Shown here one piece after another: positions 10,529 through 19,364 of a DNA stretch of 64,000 nt. The notes under the pieces were generated by a model that searched no databases, was not told the origin of the DNA, and saw only the letters and a program-made list of their open reading frames with translations. Each line of letters opens with the position of its first letter. The first letter of the stretch is position 1. The DNA is from Colwellia sp. 12G3 (GTDB taxonomy: Bacteria > Pseudomonadota > Gammaproteobacteria > Enterobacterales > Alteromonadaceae). A program made the position numbers and the translations under genes. The stretch is taken from positions 62,001 through 126,000 of the forward strand of contig NZ_PJAQ01000006.1 in the NCBI RefSeq assembly GCF_002836775.1, read 5' to 3'.

Positions 10529-11218
10529 ACAACCATTTCTTTATTTGAAATACCCACTCACTACTAAAACTAGCAGAATAATTAAAGTTTTCTAGTACAT
10601 CACTACAAACTCGATGGCTTTAATTCTTATCTTATTTATCAGTAAAAATAAAATCAGATGATAAAGGCGAATAGATTGATGGGGGTTAGTTTCATATTAT
10701 TACTCAAGTTGTAGGATACCTACATTAATTTCCCTACTCTACATAAATGTAGGTATCCACAGGGTGATTTGCTCATCCCGTGATTTATTTTTCGTTATTT
10801 GTGACAACCCACAATTGTATGTGGATATTCACAACTTATGAGAATTCTTGAATCGTATTTTCTGGGCCGTAGCTAGATTGGTAAATAGAATTAAAGTTCT
10901 TGCATCAAAAGTAGTGAGAAAATTATAAAAAACTTCACAAATCACAAGAAAATAATGGCAACTAAGTATCTTACCTGACGTTTCTATTACTGATTGTAGT
11001 TTTACTTAATAGTAAAAAGCATAGGAACTAGACAGTAAATCCCCTAAATAGGCAAAGTGAATCAGTTTCTGTCGATGTTGAGAATATGAGTTGGAAGTTG
11101 GATAGTCGTGTAACTAATTAGACGTAATTAGCCCTAAATACTCACAGAATATGCACAGGAGAAGTTTATGATGTGGAAATTTATTGTGTGTTTTTTTTCA
11201 GGGGGAAGATTTAAAAAG
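10529..11218. other. Gene-free region with a long hairpin
   Basis: About 690 bp of AT-rich sequence upstream of the cyclase gene, with no credible open frame. The one clear structure is a perfect 13-bp inverted repeat (GGATACCTACATT / AATGTAGGTATCC) at 10714-10758 around a 19-nt centre. It lacks a T-tract and borders no gene end, so it may be a regulatory site or a mobile-element remnant. Confidence 0.5.
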
Positions 11219-11282
11219 TGGTCGGTGATGCAAGATTCGAACTTGCGACCCCTTGGACCCAAACCAAGTGCGCTAATCACCG
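11219..11282 (-). pseudogene. Degenerate tRNA-Pro(TGG) with deleted D-arm
   Basis: On the minus strand the acceptor stem (CGGTGAT / ATCACCG), the anticodon arm (CTTGG-TTTGGGT-CCAAG, anticodon TGG), the T-arm (GCAAG-TTCGAAT-CTTGC) and an encoded CCA are all present. The total is only 64 nt. Between the acceptor and the anticodon stem just TAGCGCA remains where a normal tRNA-Pro has AGCGCA twice around the D-loop. A deletion between those two copies would give exactly this product. Base 38 is also T instead of A. It is unlikely to be functional. Confidence 0.85.
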
Positions 11283-11329
11283 ACATTTTATAACTTTTTA
11301 TTTTCTACTTCAGGGAGAAGGGAAAAATG

Positions 11330-11400
11330 AGGTGGCTAAAGGGATTTTAACCCTCGACAACCGGAATCACAATCACTTTGTCGGTATAGCCTTTAGCCAG
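11330..11400 (-). pseudogene. Degenerate tRNA-His(GTG)
   Basis: The minus strand keeps the 3' half of a gammaproteobacterial tRNA-His: anticodon loop TTGTGAT, the following TCCGGTTGTCG, a T-arm with GGGTT...AATCCC (loop changed to TTAAAAT) and the acceptor end TTTAGCCACC. The 5' half is damaged. The first bases read TCTGGCTA rather than GGTGGCTA, the D-arm is not recognisable and the 5' side of the anticodon stem no longer pairs. It lies 48 bp before the tRNA-Pro remnant, in the same orientation. Confidence 0.75.
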
Positions 11401-11427
11401 ATTTAAGCGCAATAACGTAGATAATTT

Positions 11428-11448
11428 ATTGAGCTAATTTTGCTCAAT
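11428..11448. promoter_or_regulatory. Inverted repeat upstream of the tRNA remnants
   Basis: The arms ATTGAGC / GCTCAAT surround a 7-bp centre. Read on the minus strand this region also offers TTGAGC, 17 bp, then TTATCT, followed by a GC-rich stretch, a promoter-like arrangement just before the decayed tRNA pair. It may be the surviving tRNA promoter. Weak evidence. Confidence 0.3.
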
Positions 11449-11500
11449 CTAGATTAATGTATAATGTCGTACCTGTGAAAACTCACAGAATAGTAACACA

Positions 11501-12669
11501 GTAATAATCAAAAAAATTATTAACAATTTTGTGATTATTTAGCATCTTCAAATTGTTCAAATGTTTGCGCAAAGCCATCATATCTGTTTTTAAAAATGTC
11601 CTATAGTTCACTTATTAAATCTGAATTGTAATTGAGCCTATTCGTCTCTTAATAGTGCAAATATCCAGCATAATTTAAATAAATTAATCAATATACGGAA
11701 TTAACACCGAACAATTTATTTTAATAGGTTGATTTATTAATGAGCAATTATTATTGTTAAAGTACAAGAATAAACAGAGCATAAATTTTGCTTGCAGATA
11801 ATCATAAGGTACCAAATATAATGTTTAGCTGGTTTAAGAGTAAAAAAAGAAATAATGAAGAAAATATTCAAGTAGAACTTAGCCGTTTTGAACAATATAC
11901 TGAAAAACAACAAACCCGACTCGATCAAGCTAACCAAGCGCTTATATCTAGCTTAAACCAAGCACAATTAAACCATTCATCGATACAAGACAATCAAATT
12001 GAGCAGCTGAAAAATGACGTAGAATACTATCGTCAACAAATAACTAAACAACAAACAACCATAGAGCAATTAAGCGGTCGTTATGATGCTGTAATGGTTC
12101 GTCTTCTTGAAGAAAAACGCAGAGATATCAAAGATATTTTTTCTGATGACAATTTTATAAGTATTCAGTCCGACGAATTAATCTCTGAACCTGTAATAAG
12201 TGAAGATAACGATAGCGTACAAACACCGATAATTAATACCGAAGATGCACCTGTTTCCGTTAAAACAAGTAAAAGTACTAACACAACTAACAGCAAAGCT
12301 TCTTTTAAAGAAGATGACCTCTTATTTGAACAAGCGATTTTGCAAAGGAAAAATGGTGATAGTGAACAGGCTTTTTTATTATTTGAACAAGCAGCAAAAC
12401 AAGGTCACATAAAAGCTATGGGCGCTATGGGTCGCTCTTTTTTCTTAGGTGAAGGAACAGTAGAAGATCATCCGTTAGGCTTAGCTTGGTTAATTAATGC
12501 TGCAAACCACAATCTTCCGCAAGCCCTAGACAGAGTGAAACATTTTCAAGAAAAAAGCCCTGAACTTTATCAAGAAGCACTCGAGATCTCAGAAGAATTG
12601 GCATAGTCAGTTGCTATATTAAGTAACACCTTAAATGTCACATATCGTATGCTTACTATTTATTATGAC
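11501..12669 (+). repeat. 1.17-kb inverted duplication, copy A
   Basis: From about 11501 to 12669 this sequence is nearly identical to the reverse complement of about 25141-26307. It covers the whole Sel1-type gene with its upstream and downstream flanks. Outside these limits the two loci diverge abruptly (GTAATAATC at the left edge, TTATTATGAC at the right edge). No transposase lies inside. Boundaries were read by eye and could be off by several bases. Confidence 0.9.
11821..12606 (+). CDS. Coiled-coil Sel1-repeat protein, copy A
   Basis: 261 residues from the ATG at 11821 (MFSWFKSKKRN), which has AAGGTA upstream. The frame stays open back to a TTG at 11788 but that start is not supported. 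The basic N-terminus is followed by a long Gln/Glu-rich coiled coil (about 15-105), a low-complexity Ser/Thr linker, and a C-terminal Sel1-like repeat (QGHIKAMGAMGRSFFLGEGT...DHPLGLAWLINAA). Sel1 repeats mediate protein-protein contacts. There is no signal peptide. An inverted copy at 25204-25989 differs by about seven residues. The specific function is unknown. Confidence 0.75.
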   Translation: MFSWFKSKKRNNEENIQVELSRFEQYTEKQQTRLDQANQALISSLNQAQLNHSSIQDNQIEQLKNDVEYYRQQITKQQTTIEQLSGRYDAVMVRLLEEKRRDIKDIFSDDNFISIQSDELISEPVISEDNDSVQTPIINTEDAPVSVKTSKSTNTTNSKASFKEDDLLFEQAILQRKNGDSEQAFLLFEQAAKQGHIKAMGAMGRSFFLGEGTVEDHPLGLAWLINAANHNLPQALDRVKHFQEKSPELYQEALEISEELA

Positions 12670-12754
12670 TATACCTCTGCGCTTGAATACGTTGGTATCA
12701 ATCAACTACTAGAATTTTAAATTTATTTTTTATCAAATGATCTTTAAGGTTTAT

Positions 12755-13606
12755 ATGAAATTAATACTCTTTGTTGTTTTTGTGTTTTTTTCTTTTTTAT
12801 GTACGGCTAAAGAGCAAATGACTTGGTACGCGTATAATCAACCGCCTGCCTATATATTTGAAGGAAAATTTAAAAACCAAGGCTTCATTAATTTAACACA
12901 AGAAATTTTAATTAAAACATTAACTCAATATCATCATAATACAGAACAAGTTACCGTTGGCCGATTTTTACACCAGTTAAGACTGAAAGAAAATGCTTGT
13001 GTTTTGGGCCTCTATAAAACGCCAGAACGTGAAAAGTATATATTGTACTCTGATAACGCTTTGATGCATCGAGGTTTACATGTACTTATATCTAAAAAAA
13101 AGGCTCAACATTTTAAGTTAACTAGTCCCTTGGATTTAGCTGAATTATTGCAGAAGCATAACTTATCTACCATTGTCATTCAGGGGCGATCCTATGGAAA
13201 TATGCTAGATAATATTCTTAACAAGAATTTAGAAAATGTACTTTCACGCTCTTCTCAATCAAATTCACAGCTATATAAAATGTTAGCACTCAATCGCTTT
13301 GATTTCTTGATTGATTACCCAAGCACAGCAGCCTACGCATTTAAATCTAAGTTACTTAAGTCGGATGACTATGTATTGCTTAAAATAAATGGCATACCTT
13401 CTTATATAGAAAGTAGTGTAGGTTGTAGCAAAACAGAATGGGGATACCGTGCTATTTCGGCTATTAATATTGCGTTAAAGAAAGAAAAAAACACAAAAGC
13501 CTACCTTGATGCGTTACTCTCGTGGTCAAGTAACCTATCTGATCGTGAGGATTTTATTAAATTTTATTATCAGGAATTTCTATTTCCACAATCCCCTAAA
13601 AATTGA
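12755..13606 (+). CDS. Periplasmic solute-binding-like protein
   Basis: 283 residues. A signal peptide (MKLILFVVFVFFSFLCTAK) is followed by a type 2 periplasmic-binding fold of the family 3 / TIGR02285-like class. It opens with MTWYAYNQPPAYI and has VLGLYKTPERE and a C-terminal helix set. The ATG at 12755 has AAGG five bases upstream; an in-frame ATG at 12737 has none. No ABC permease or ATPase is adjacent, so it may be a stand-alone sensor or binding protein. The ligand is unknown. Confidence 0.7.
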   Translation: MKLILFVVFVFFSFLCTAKEQMTWYAYNQPPAYIFEGKFKNQGFINLTQEILIKTLTQYHHNTEQVTVGRFLHQLRLKENACVLGLYKTPEREKYILYSDNALMHRGLHVLISKKKAQHFKLTSPLDLAELLQKHNLSTIVIQGRSYGNMLDNILNKNLENVLSRSSQSNSQLYKMLALNRFDFLIDYPSTAAYAFKSKLLKSDDYVLLKINGIPSYIESSVGCSKTEWGYRAISAINIALKKEKNTKAYLDALLSWSSNLSDREDFIKFYYQEFLFPQSPKN

Positions 13607-14431
13607 ATGTTATAGGTGGATTCAAAGTAAAGTTAAATGATTGCTTTCGATGGTTACTATGCCATAGAAAAATATGGCTAATTGTATTATAAAATACTAG
13701 TTTCTAAGTTGATTGTAGCCGCTCTTAATATCCGTTTAGCGTATAGAATGAGCATATGCCTTTCTAATTCACCTCCTTTTATAGCACTATTCAGTATGAC
13801 AATATGTCAACGACCGCTCTGGTGGCATTTTTGCCAGTCAGACTTTCGATTAATTGGTAATATTTATAGTCCAAACAATCCATGTTTACATCTGTGGAGA
13901 ACGTCCGCTATCGTATCTTTGTTAACATTGAGCGAGTGATCATTAGTGACTTCTTCAACTAGCCATAAGCTGACATTAGCTTTTAAGTAAAAAACGGCAG
14001 TTCAGGGATCCTAAAGTTATCGCTTTTATATAAAACCTCACATCCATTCACAACTAAAATTATGAATAAAACTTCTCCATGGCGTTAGATCTTAAATCCC
14101 CAAAGCGGACAAAATAACCATACAAATTAGAGTATTAAGTCTAAGGCGATTTCGCCCCATAACGAGTTAGAGTGAACCATCACTTTTGCCACAACTTGTA
14201 CCATTTCGTACTGGTTATATTGCTTTTGAAGAGCTGAGCATACTGACTGAACGCCTTAATGTTAAAGGGTCAATATTAAGGCGTTCACTACTGAATTTAC
14301 TGCTCATATAACTATTAATTGGGCAGATGAAAGCATGCTTTTTGTATTCTGTTCAACGAGAGAATTGATTTTGAAATATTCATGAGTTTATCCTAGACTA
14401 TATTATGGAAGCCACTAAGGAGGGAAGAAGC
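13607..14431. other. Gene-free region with a terminator-like hairpin
   Basis: About 825 bp. An open frame at 13682-13939 starts with TTG, lacks a ribosome binding site and resembles nothing I know, so I leave it out. A 12-bp perfect stem (GAACGCCTTAAT / ATTAAGGCGTTC) at 14249-14286 stands about 145 bp before the sigma-54 regulator gene. The rest shows no recognisable structure and may be decayed DNA. Confidence 0.5.
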
Positions 14432-15793
14432 ATGATCAAACCAAAAAAGTCTAACTTAGTGACTCAACGACCAGTTTTGATCCTTGATTTTAATAATGAG
14501 TTGAATGAATTAGATTCAAAGCTACGTGAAAAAAACTGGCTACCAATCACGACTTCTTCCACTTCCGCTGCAATACATCTTATTCAACAAAAAAATATAA
14601 ACGTCGCTATCGCACTTATTTCATCAAATAAACAAAAAAATAATTTTGACTTCATGAGTAAAATTCAAAATATTGCGCCAAATGTAAAGTGGTTGGCTAT
14701 CTCATTGCAATACCCCGTCACATCGGCAGCTTATTCAAAAAATTTATCAACTTACTTCATAGATTACTTCCATTGTCCTGTCGACTGGATACAGTTTTCA
14801 CATACTTTGGGCCATGCATGGGGTATGACAAAACTTTATAAAAACGTTAATAAGGTGCAATTACCTAGCGCACAAAATCATATTATGGTCGGCCGCTCTA
14901 AGATAATTAAAGACCTTAAGTATAAATTAAAAAAAATGGCTCGCTCAGACTGTTCAATATTGATTAGTGGAGAAACAGGCACTGGAAAAGGACTTTGTGC
15001 ACAACTAATCCACTTTTTATCGGAACGCAAAGGGGAGCCACTAGTGACAGTTAATTGCGGCGCTTTGCCTGCTTCATTAATTCACTCAGAGCTTTTTGGT
15101 TATGAAAAAGGTTCGTTCACCGGTGCGCAAAGCCAATATATAGGGCATATTGAGCGGGCCGATAAAGGAACCTTATTTCTCGATGAGATTGGCGACCTAC
15201 CGTTAGAGCTACAAGTAAACTTGTTGAAATTTCTCGATGACTACACGATTCAAAGAGTCGGCGGTAATCAGCCCATAAAAATAGACTGTCGAATTATACT
15301 GGCCTCAAATGTCAATCTTGAAAATGCTGTCGCCGAAGGCAAGTTTCGTGAAGATTTATATCATCGCCTCAATATATTGCGAATTCATGTGCCTAGCCTT
15401 AGGAAATATCGTGAAGATATTGAGTTAATAGCGCGTGATTACCTTGAGCAATACTGCCACTCGGATCACAAACTGCATTTATCAGAATCAGCATTGCAGT
15501 CGATGCTTTTATATGACTGGCCGGGTAATGTCAGAGAACTAAAAAACCGAATACTCAGAGCGGTTATTATGGCCGAAGCAGAGCAAATAACGACAGAAGA
15601 ACTGGGTCTCAATGCAAAGAGCAATTTCAAGCCCGTAGCTGATGTTGCCAATCAACAAGTAGAAATTAACACCGAAGTTCTGCTCGATGCAATAAAACAA
15701 AATAACTATAATATCTCTGCCGCGTCTCGGCAATTGAATATCTCCAGAACCACCTGTTATCGCTTGATTAAAAAATGTAAAATTAATCTGTAA
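14432..15793 (+). CDS. VpsR-like sigma-54-dependent activator
   Basis: 453 residues from the ATG at 14432, chosen because a strong AAGGAGG lies 8 nt upstream (the frame extends to 14405). Residues about 8-125 resemble a receiver fold that lacks the acidic phosphoacceptor pocket, as in VpsR. The AAA+ domain has Walker A GETGTGKG, Walker B GTLFLDEIGDL and the sigma-54 contact loop GSFTGA, a Ser variant of GAFTGA. A Fis-type helix-turn-helix closes the protein (NYNISAASRQLNISRTTCYRLI). VpsR proteins bind cyclic di-GMP and activate matrix genes. Neighbouring secreted proteins fit an extracellular-matrix role, but that is inference. Confidence 0.8.
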   Translation: MIKPKKSNLVTQRPVLILDFNNELNELDSKLREKNWLPITTSSTSAAIHLIQQKNINVAIALISSNKQKNNFDFMSKIQNIAPNVKWLAISLQYPVTSAAYSKNLSTYFIDYFHCPVDWIQFSHTLGHAWGMTKLYKNVNKVQLPSAQNHIMVGRSKIIKDLKYKLKKMARSDCSILISGETGTGKGLCAQLIHFLSERKGEPLVTVNCGALPASLIHSELFGYEKGSFTGAQSQYIGHIERADKGTLFLDEIGDLPLELQVNLLKFLDDYTIQRVGGNQPIKIDCRIILASNVNLENAVAEGKFREDLYHRLNILRIHVPSLRKYREDIELIARDYLEQYCHSDHKLHLSESALQSMLLYDWPGNVRELKNRILRAVIMAEAEQITTEELGLNAKSNFKPVADVANQQVEINTEVLLDAIKQNNYNISAASRQLNISRTTCYRLIKKCKINL

Positions 15794-16180
15794 ATGAGCT
15801 TATCACTTTACCTTCACCATATATGTCCTAAAACACTTGCATTTTCCCATCATTGATCGTCGATATTGAAGCCATTAATCTGTTAGCTAATAGCAAATTC
15901 AACCTTTTCAGTATCCTATACAATGTATCGAACACTTTTCTATTATTGCTACAACAGAGCTGTCATTGATCTGGCTTGACAAACGTTTTTGACGTTGTAT
16001 TAGCTCGAGTATTGACTATTATTAATAGCACAAACGCCCTAATAGAGCCATTTACAAAAAAAGTCAAATTAACTGCGTCACACTTTCATTGTAAATCCTT
16101 TATATTGAATATGCATGGGCCCTTGGGTGATTGTAAAGTTAGCGATAATCACCATAAATATTGTAGTAAGGGGATTTATT
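15794..16180. other. Upstream region of the metalloprotease gene
   Basis: About 390 bp between two plus-strand genes. No convincing -24/-12 (GG-N10-GC) element, hairpin terminator or open frame with a ribosome binding site was found by eye. Confidence 0.4.
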
Positions 16181-19100
16181 ATGTTTAAACTACGGGAAAT
16201 TTTCACAGCAAAGCTCACCACCAAGATAATGTCGCCAAAGTTTATGGTGTTGACTGGAGTGATCGTTTTATTACTCGCTTTTATTGGCTACAAAGCGTGG
16301 CAAGAATATCTAATCTATGAAATCAATAAAACGACCGAGTCATTTCCAACAGCGGCAGGTCCTGCGACTGAAGACCCAAGACAGCGTGCTCAAAATCAGA
16401 CTCTAGCGCTGGCCAAGTTGATGGCCAATTACCGCCGTGCCGATAAGTCAAATAAAGCCAAGTTCCTGACCCAAGTGCTGGCACTGGCAAAAGAGCGTCA
16501 GGCGCTATTGGCCGAATTGATACAAACCGATCCGGCGGCAGCTGTACGCACCATTCTGCCAGCATCAGTGCGTAAAGGCATGCCGGATGAAGTGCTGGCC
16601 ATGCTAACAGAGAAGCAAGCGCTTAAAGGTGAATTGGAAGTTTTTTATGAAGATTATGAAGATCCCAGCCTAAGCCGTTTGCACCATGTACTCAAAACCG
16701 AAAACGGTCGGGTCGAGCTGAATTTGCCTAAAAATGCCAAAGCCAATGCACTGCAAAGTGGTGCCAAAGTGCAAGTTCATGGTTGGTTATTTAAACATGG
16801 CGGTGAGACAATTGATTCGCTTGCTGTAAGCGATGAACAAGATGGCTTACTGGTATTAGCCCTAGACAGCAGCACCACTACGACAAGCACGACCAGTACA
16901 GCAAGTACAACTCAGGCTACATTGCCTAACACGCTTGGTGAACAACACACCTTAGTGCTGCTGGTTAATTTTCAGGATAATGCTAACGAGCAGCCGTGGA
17001 CAGTTGCACAAGTTCAAGACATGGTGTTTGGTACCGTCAATGGTTTTTATCAAGAAAACTCCTATGGTCAAACTTGGCTAAGTGGCGATGTGGAAGGCTA
17101 TTTAACGTTACCGATTAATGCAACATGTGATTTCGGAACTATTGATGACTATGCGCAACAAGCTGCAACTGATAATGGTATTGATGTAAGTAGCTATATG
17201 CGATTAGTTTACTTATTCCCTAAAAATAATGACTGTGGGTGGCGAGGTCAAGGCACCGTTGGTGGTACTCCTTCTAGAGCATGGATTAATGGTGAATTCA
17301 ATCTACTTACTATTGGCCATGAACTTGGGCATAATTTTGGTTTGCATCATGCAAAAGATCTTGATTGTGGCGCTGATATTATAGGTGACAACTGCGCATC
17401 GGCAGCCTATGGTGATAATTTGGATATTATGGGCAAGTCAACCGGCCATTCTAACGCTTTTAATAAGGAACAACTTGGTTGGCTAACCTCTGATTTGGGT
17501 AGCATAGTGATTGCCGATGTGGATGGTAGCTATATGCTGTCCGCCTATGAAACCACATTTGATGGGGTGGCGAAGGGACTCAAAGTACGTCGTGGTACCG
17601 ATACCACAACAGGACAGCCAGTATGGTATTACATAGAATATCGTCAGGCCTTAGGCTTTGATAGTTTTCTTGAAGGAAAAACAGGGATCACCGATGGCGT
17701 TGTGCTACACCTTGCAACTGAGAAAGATATTCAGAGCAATTTGTTATTGGATATGATCCCGAATAGCGGCCTGAGTGATCTAGATAAAGCTGCATTGCTG
17801 CTGGGAGTAAGCTACAACGATATTGAAGCAGGGGTAACGATCACTACAGAATGGGCAGATAGTAACGGTGTTAGTGTCAACGTCATTTATTCAGCGCAGA
17901 GCTGTGTTAAAGGTAATCCTAATTTATCACTGTCTCCTAATGAAAGTGCTTGGGTCGCACCAGGCACTACACTAGCCTATAGTGCAACAGTAACCAATCT
18001 GGACAGTGCTGCTTGTGCAAGTTCAGACTTCAGCGTCGCAGCTAGCCTACCTGCTGGTTGGGTTGCGAGCAGTAACTCCCTTAACCTTGCTCCGAGTGCC
18101 AGCGGCGCTGTGCCCATCGATGTCACCTCGGCCAGCACGGCTGTTGATGGGTTTTACGATATTACGATTAACGCGCAAAACAGCAGTGACAATAATTATA
18201 ATACCAGTGCTGTCGTCAGTTATGTGGTGGCTACGCCAGCTCCGGTCTGTGTCGTTGCTAACCCGCTGTTATCATTAATTAACAGCCAAGGCGGCGAAGT
18301 AACCGCCGGTAGCACTGTGACCTATACTGCCACGGTAACCAATCAAAATAATGAAAGTTGCGCGGTCGCAGATTTTAATATTGTCGCCAATGTTCCGACT
18401 GGCTGGGGTGCTAGCGCTAGTAATGTTGTTTTGACCTCAGGCAGTAGTGCCACCGTTAACCTTAATGTAACGTCGGCCACTAGCGCCAGTGATGGTGCAT
18501 ATGACTTTTCGATAAATGCCCAAGACAGTGCGAACACCAGCTATAGTAGCAGCGCAGTGGCCAGTTACCATGTAACAACGCCGCCCCCCGTTTGTGTTGC
18601 TGCCAATCCTATCATTTCATTGTCTGGACTAGGTGGAACTGTGATTGCGGGTAGCACAGTTAATTACAGCGCTACCGTGACTAACCTTGATAGCGCCGAG
18701 TGCACCGCAGCAAACGTTGCCGTATTTGCCGATGTGCCTGCTGGCTGGAGTGCCAGCACCCCAAGTGTTAATTTGACACCGGGCGCGAGTACTACAGTTA
18801 CTTTAAGCGTAACTTCAAACAGCAATGCTACTGATGGTAGTTATAACATTACCATTCATGCCGAAAATTCAGCGGACAGTCGTTATAGCAACACTGATAT
18901 AGTGAGCTATGAGATTTCGACACCCGTCAAAATTAATACGGCACCTGTCGCAGTGAACGATAGCGTAATAATGACATCGAAAGAAGTGATTATCATCCCT
19001 GTATTGGCCAATGACTGGGATGCAGAAAATGATAGTTTAACTATCAGCACCGTAACTCAAGGGGCTAAGGGTAGTGTACAAATTACTGCCGATGGGCAAT

Positions 19101-19240
19101 TATTATATACGCCGGCAAAGAGCTTTAAGAGTAGTGATAGCTTCAGCTATACCATCAGTGATGGGGAAAAAACCGCCAGTGCTACGGTTACTCTCAGTTT
19201 GAAAAGTACCGGTGGTGGCAAAGGCAAGGGCAAAGGCTAA
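16181..19240 (+). CDS. Secreted or anchored metzincin metalloprotease with repeat domains
   Basis: 1019 residues from the ATG at 16181, which has AAGGGG 8 nt upstream (the frame extends to 16115). One hydrophobic helix lies at about 22-38. The protease domain carries the full metzincin zinc signature HELGHNFGLHH (H380, H384, H390 in this numbering) and a downstream Met-turn region LDIMGKS, as in gametolysin-like M11 peptidases. Three repeats of about 105 residues follow, each starting with C-V-x-x-NP and ending in a DGxYDITINAQNS motif (NPCBM/NEW3-like). Then comes a cadherin-like VCBS-type domain (APVAVNDSV...VLANDWD) and a GGGKGKGKG tail. The coding sequence looks richer in GC than its neighbours, suggesting transfer. 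Confidence 0.85.
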   Translation: MFKLREIFTAKLTTKIMSPKFMVLTGVIVLLLAFIGYKAWQEYLIYEINKTTESFPTAAGPATEDPRQRAQNQTLALAKLMANYRRADKSNKAKFLTQVLALAKERQALLAELIQTDPAAAVRTILPASVRKGMPDEVLAMLTEKQALKGELEVFYEDYEDPSLSRLHHVLKTENGRVELNLPKNAKANALQSGAKVQVHGWLFKHGGETIDSLAVSDEQDGLLVLALDSSTTTTSTTSTASTTQATLPNTLGEQHTLVLLVNFQDNANEQPWTVAQVQDMVFGTVNGFYQENSYGQTWLSGDVEGYLTLPINATCDFGTIDDYAQQAATDNGIDVSSYMRLVYLFPKNNDCGWRGQGTVGGTPSRAWINGEFNLLTIGHELGHNFGLHHAKDLDCGADIIGDNCASAAYGDNLDIMGKSTGHSNAFNKEQLGWLTSDLGSIVIADVDGSYMLSAYETTFDGVAKGLKVRRGTDTTTGQPVWYYIEYRQALGFDSFLEGKTGITDGVVLHLATEKDIQSNLLLDMIPNSGLSDLDKAALLLGVSYNDIEAGVTITTEWADSNGVSVNVIYSAQSCVKGNPNLSLSPNESAWVAPGTTLAYSATVTNLDSAACASSDFSVAASLPAGWVASSNSLNLAPSASGAVPIDVTSASTAVDGFYDITINAQNSSDNNYNTSAVVSYVVATPAPVCVVANPLLSLINSQGGEVTAGSTVTYTATVTNQNNESCAVADFNIVANVPTGWGASASNVVLTSGSSATVNLNVTSATSASDGAYDFSINAQDSANTSYSSSAVASYHVTTPPPVCVAANPIISLSGLGGTVIAGSTVNYSATVTNLDSAECTAANVAVFADVPAGWSASTPSVNLTPGASTTVTLSVTSNSNATDGSYNITIHAENSADSRYSNTDIVSYEISTPVKINTAPVAVNDSVIMTSKEVIIIPVLANDWDAENDSLTISTVTQGAKGSVQITADGQLLYTPAKSFKSSDSFSYTISDGEKTASATVTLSLKSTGGGKGKGKG

Positions 19241-19289
19241 TCGTGTTATTAACATTTATATCTGCTTGAGCAAGTAACTTGCTAAAATA

Positions 19290-19327
19290 AAAGGGGCGAT
19301 GATATTAATCATCGCCCCTTTGCTTTT
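19290..19327. terminator. Bidirectional terminator
   Basis: A 14-bp perfect stem (AAAGGGGCGATGAT / ATCATCGCCCCTTT) with a 4-nt loop lies between the convergent protease and surface protein genes, with T-rich sequence on the plus side and A-rich sequence before it. Confidence 0.9.
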
Positions 19328-19364
19328 TAACATGAGTTCCTCTTAATTGTTATATCGCCTCAAC

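Noticed and set aside
11219-11400. Functional tRNA genes for Pro and His
   Set aside because: Both lack a normal D-arm; the His copy also has a broken anticodon stem and 5' end.
11218-11406. Plus-strand open frame starting MVGDARFELATPWTQ
   Set aside because: This peptide is the well-known false translation of the complement of a tRNA-Pro gene; the bases are the tRNA-Pro remnant.
13682-13939. 85-codon frame in the gap before the sigma-54 regulator
   Set aside because: TTG start, no ribosome binding site, unlikely composition (many Cys, Trp and Ile clusters).
14432-15793. Classical two-component response regulator
   Set aside because: The N-terminal fold lacks the aspartate phosphorylation pocket; the VpsR-like reading fits better.
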